Shown here one piece after another: positions 4,934-6,904 of a stretch of DNA of 6,904 nucleotides; position 1 is the stretch's first letter; each line of letters starts with the position of its first letter. The translations under genes and the position numbers were made by a program. The notes beneath the pieces are model-generated. The model did no database searches, was not told the origin of the DNA, and saw only the letters and a list, made by a program, of their open reading frames with translations. Source of the stretch: Bacillota bacterium (GTDB taxonomy: Bacteria > Bacillota_A > Clostridia > Lachnospirales > Bianqueaceae); the NCBI GenBank assembly GCA_017420625.1, contig JAFOIR010000283.1, positions 1 to 6,904 of the forward strand, written 5' to 3'.

Positions 4934-6590
4934 CGATCGGCTCCTTTCTTAGAGGGATCATAATCTCAACTGTGGTTCCGGGATGAGACAGGCAGGGAAA
5001 AACATGTAAAAGATAAGCAGTTCCGTACAGCAGCGAGAGTCGGTGACGGACATTGCTGATACCCACATGCTCGCCTCGCTGGTCTACGATCATCTCATCC
5101 TGGTTGATCTTTTCTGCCATGGAAGGATCAATTCCAATTCCATTATCAGATAATTCAAGGTGCAGTGCTGCCTCTCCATTGTCTGTTTCCAAAGAGACTC
5201 CCAGCTCGATCTCGATGTCTTCGTTTTCCAACTGCGCGTATTTGACTGAGTTCTCCACAAAAGTGATCAGCAGCATCGGCGGGATCAGCGCATCCAACAG
5301 ATCTTCATCGATCGTTTCATGAATCCGTGAATGGGTATGATGCCTGATATTCTGGATATCCAGATAATCATTCAGATGAGCCAGTTCCTGTCTCAGAGGA
5401 ATCAGATCAAAGCTGTTCAGAAAATGAAAGCGGACATAACTGGATAGTTTCAGACACAGCTGCTGGATCCCGGTAAAGTTTTTCTTCTGAGCCATCGCAT
5501 AGATGATGCTGAAGCAGTTGACAAAGAAGTGAGGCTTGATCTGCAGCTGGTAGAACTGAAGTTCCGTACGGGTATGTTTCAGACGTTCTTCGTACATATC
5601 GATCCGCATGGATTCCAGTTCCTTCTGCATTCCTGAAAGCGCATCGAGTGTATCGTTGATCTCACGCACACCGGTCTGTCGGGAAGGAATCCCATGCGTC
5701 GAATAGGCCGCGATCAGTTCTCTCATACTGCGGATCGGTTGTTCAATGTGCCTGCGGAAATAGAACAGGGTATAACAGGACAGAATAAAGACGGAAGATG
5801 TCAGCGCCAGAACGATCAGCCCCGGAATAATAAGGTTTCTCAGATTCAAAGGAAGACTGTCGGAGATCTGTACCCGAAGATTGGTGTGTCTAAGCTTTTG
5901 ATTGTAAGAATAGCGTCCGGCTGTATCTTGTAAAAAAGCAGCAGAACCTATGGGCTCCAGGCTTTCTGCGTTCAGGTAAGTGATCCTGCCTTTATCTGAA
6001 AGGACATCTTTTTCTATCGAAGAGAACAGGCTGTCCAACGGAATCCAGCAGCAAAACATACAAGTACGGTACCGGTACGTCTTCATGATCAGATCTGTGC
6101 CAAGACAGGAAAGATAGTGCCACTGGTTGGAAACAACAACTTCCGCATCCTGACTGCGAATCAGCCGGATCGCTTCCATGCCCACAGGGTAGGCGGAATC
6201 GGAAGAATCAAACACATGAAATTCAGAGGCGTTTTTCAGACAAATAAAGTAAAAGCTGACCGGAAGGTGCAAACCCGCGGCTTTGATCCGGAAATCATCA
6301 CTCAGTTTGCGGGCGGCCACATTCTGAGGGTGCAGGTCAGGAGCCGCCAGCAGGTTATCAACACTGACAGAGTTATGAAGCGTATTCACAAGATATCCGT
6401 TCAGATCCAGAAGAATGGTATCAATTTCATTCAGACGGCTTTCGATGGATTCGGCCATTCTTTCTTCCAGATCCTGCCTTGCGGTGCGGATCGTATAAAA
6501 AAAGTAGACTGCAGACAAAAGCAGCATCGTAAGCAAGGCTATATCCATCAGTATAACCAGTTTTTTCAGTGAAGTTCCTTTGCTTTTCAT
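4908..6590 (-). CDS. YesM-like membrane sensor histidine kinase
   Basis: A 560-residue two-component kinase. Membrane segments lie at about residues 11-32 and 253-277, with an extracellular sensor region of about 220 residues between them. The stretch after the second segment (around 278-335) fits a HAMP-like linker and a short coiled coil. The kinase core is of the LytS/YesM type: phospho-acceptor H354 in QIKPHFFVN, the N-box N447 in FVENSVKYA, DNGIGI (482-487) and GEHVGISNVRHRL (506-518), ending near LRKE. Kinases of this type usually detect sugars or their binding proteins outside the cell and pair with a YesN-like regulator, as here. The ATG has GAGG 6 nt upstream. It is first in the operon and overlaps the regulator gene. 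The sensor region has no domain I can name. It contains cysteines at 117, 162, 177, 180 and 181, which is unusual for an extracytoplasmic domain. The ligand is unknown. Confidence 0.93.
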   Translation of the reverse strand: MKSKGTSLKKLVILMDIALLTMLLLSAVYFFYTIRTARQDLEERMAESIESRLNEIDTILLDLNGYLVNTLHNSVSVDNLLAAPDLHPQNVAARKLSDDFRIKAAGLHLPVSFYFICLKNASEFHVFDSSDSAYPVGMEAIRLIRSQDAEVVVSNQWHYLSCLGTDLIMKTYRYRTCMFCCWIPLDSLFSSIEKDVLSDKGRITYLNAESLEPIGSAAFLQDTAGRYSYNQKLRHTNLRVQISDSLPLNLRNLIIPGLIVLALTSSVFILSCYTLFYFRRHIEQPIRSMRELIAAYSTHGIPSRQTGVREINDTLDALSGMQKELESMRIDMYEERLKHTRTELQFYQLQIKPHFFVNCFSIIYAMAQKKNFTGIQQLCLKLSSYVRFHFLNSFDLIPLRQELAHLNDYLDIQNIRHHTHSRIHETIDEDLLDALIPPMLLITFVENSVKYAQLENEDIEIELGVSLETDNGEAALHLELSDNGIGIDPSMAEKINQDEMIVDQRGEHVGISNVRHRLSLLYGTAYLLHVFPCLSHPGTTVEIMIPLRKEPIDEYPADRR

Positions 6591-6619
6591 AGGATTCCTC
6601 TTTATAGTTGCCGGATGGA

Positions 6620-6631
6620 CAATTTGCGGTG
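6620..6631 (-). repeat. Inverted-repeat copy 1, in the kinase leader
   Basis: Read on the minus strand this is CACCGCAAATTG. It matches the plus-strand copy at 6692-6703 at 11 of 12 positions. It lies just downstream of the predicted start of the kinase transcript, where a bound regulator could block it. Confidence 0.5.
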
Positions 6632-6654
6632 TTTATACATGTTCGTTAAGTAAT

Positions 6655-6683
6655 ATTATAAAGACAGAAAGTCGGAAAAACAA
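6655..6683 (-). promoter_or_regulatory. Probable sigma-A promoter of the kinase-regulator operon
   Basis: On the minus strand TTGTTT (6683-6678), an exact 17-bp spacer and a consensus TATAAT (6660-6655) form a good sigma-A promoter. The predicted leader is about 58 nt. It lies between the two copies of the inverted repeat. Confidence 0.6.
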
Positions 6684-6691
6684 CAATTATT

Positions 6692-6703
6692 CACGGCAAA
6701 TTG
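6692..6703 (+). repeat. Inverted-repeat copy 2, at the lipoprotein promoter
   Basis: CACGGCAAATTG, 11 of 12 identical to the minus-strand copy at 6620-6631. Its last three bases overlap the candidate -35 hexamer of the lipoprotein gene. A weaker similar core, CGGAAAA, begins exactly 21 bp upstream (6671-6682 aligned), the spacing expected of AraC-type half-sites. This is a candidate response-regulator binding site. Confidence 0.5.
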
Positions 6704-6732
6704 ATAGATAATAAAATGCGTTTCTATATAAT
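6701..6732 (+). promoter_or_regulatory. Probable promoter of the lipoprotein gene
   Basis: TTGATA (6701-6706) is followed after 18 bp by TATATA (6725-6730). A perfect TATAAT lies two bases further on (6727-6732) but then has a 20-bp spacer. The non-ideal spacing fits a promoter that needs help from an activator bound at the repeat that overlaps its -35. Confidence 0.45.
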
Positions 6733-6751
6733 AAAAACTACACATATCGTG

Positions 6752-6768
6752 AGCCGCATCAGACGGCT
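6752..6768 (+). other. Small hairpin in the lipoprotein mRNA leader
   Basis: AGCCG (6752-6756) and CGGCT (6764-6768) can pair around a 7-base loop, ending 12 bases before the GGAGG of the lipoprotein gene. No T-run follows, so it is not a terminator. It may stabilise the mRNA or tune translation. Confidence 0.3.
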
Positions 6769-6794
6769 GCAAAAAATAAAGGAGGATATGAAAC

Positions 6795-6904
6795 ATGTCC
6801 AAAAAGATTATGTGCCTGTTCCTTGCCCTGCTGTTCGTGATCTCTTCACTTGCAGGCTGCGCAGGCAAAGGTTCCTCGAACGAGGGAGCGAAAGATACCG
6901 CGAA
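6795..6904 (+). CDS. Secreted lipoprotein, probable ABC-transporter solute-binding protein (N-terminal end only)
   Basis: Only the first 36 codons are present; the gene runs off the right edge. The start is MSKKIMCLFLALLF, a lysine-containing n-region and hydrophobic core, then a lipobox LAGC with the lipid-modified cysteine at residue 22, followed by a small-residue, charged linker (GKGSSNEGAKD). This is a type II (lipoprotein) signal peptide, so the protein will be anchored outside the membrane. In Bacillota, genes divergent from or next to YesM/YesN pairs are very often sugar-binding lipoproteins of ABC importers, and the linker is typical of them. That identity is inferred from context, since no binding-domain sequence is in view. 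The ATG is chosen because AAAGGAGG (6778-6785) stands 9 nt upstream; the ATG at 6788 is too close to that site and gives a frame without a signal peptide. Confidence 0.8.
   Translation, partial: MSKKIMCLFLALLFVISSLAGCAGKGSSNEGAKDTA

Noticed and set aside
4367..4963. Plus-strand open frame of 198 codons
   Set aside because: It is antisense to the response regulator and has no start signal or domain.
6117..6572. Plus-strand open frame of 151 codons
   Set aside because: It is antisense to the kinase sensor region; a shadow frame.
6656..6868. Minus-strand open frame of 70 codons across the kinase-lipoprotein intergenic region
   Set aside because: It covers promoters and the antisense of a signal peptide, and has no ribosome binding site.

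Overview
The window looks like chromosomal DNA of a low-to-mid GC Gram-positive bacterium (Bacillota), probably a gut-type Clostridia or Erysipelotrichia relative. The reasons are strong AGGAGG-type ribosome binding sites before ATG starts, sigma-A-like promoters, a YesM/YesN-type sensor and AraC-type response regulator, a GPH-family sugar symporter, and a small cysteine-rich protein of a type I recall from that group. The genus cannot be fixed from the sequence. No RNA genes, CRISPR arrays, insertion sequences or phage genes were seen.

Left region (1-2797), a mannoside-use locus. On the minus strand a GPH/MelB-like symporter (497-1882) is followed, with a one-base stop/start overlap, by the N-terminal third of a GH2 beta-mannosidase that runs off the left edge. 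Divergent from them is an AraC-family regulator (2042-2797). The 159-bp intergenic region holds two overlapping back-to-back promoters, an imperfect palindrome, and two direct repeats spaced 20 bp apart that look like AraC-type half-sites. The simplest model is that the regulator senses a beta-mannoside, switches on transport and cleavage, and limits its own expression.

Middle region (2798-4176). On the minus strand a 72-residue protein with a four-cysteine cluster (3038-3256) is followed by a short remnant ORF that resembles the start of a CE15-like carbohydrate esterase and runs into a hairpin terminator. Divergent from these, with overlapping promoters, is an MBL-fold metallo-hydrolase with a full set of metal ligands (3349-4176). 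Its intrinsic terminator lies inside the 3' end of the convergent response-regulator gene.

Right region (4181-6904), a two-component system of the kind that controls sugar ABC importers. A YesM-like histidine kinase (4908-6590) and a YesN-like response regulator with an AraC output domain (4181-4933) overlap by 26 bp on the minus strand. Divergent from them begins a lipoprotein with a clear signal peptide and lipobox (6795 to the right edge), most likely an ABC-transporter solute-binding protein. The 204-bp intergenic region carries a 12-bp inverted repeat with 11/12 identity, one copy at the lipoprotein promoter and one in the kinase leader. These are candidate response-regulator sites.

Taken together this is a carbohydrate-acquisition neighbourhood of ordinary families. 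I did not find a clearly new system. The most useful new observations are the regulatory layouts, the embedded terminator, the cysteine-rich small protein and the truncated esterase-like remnant.
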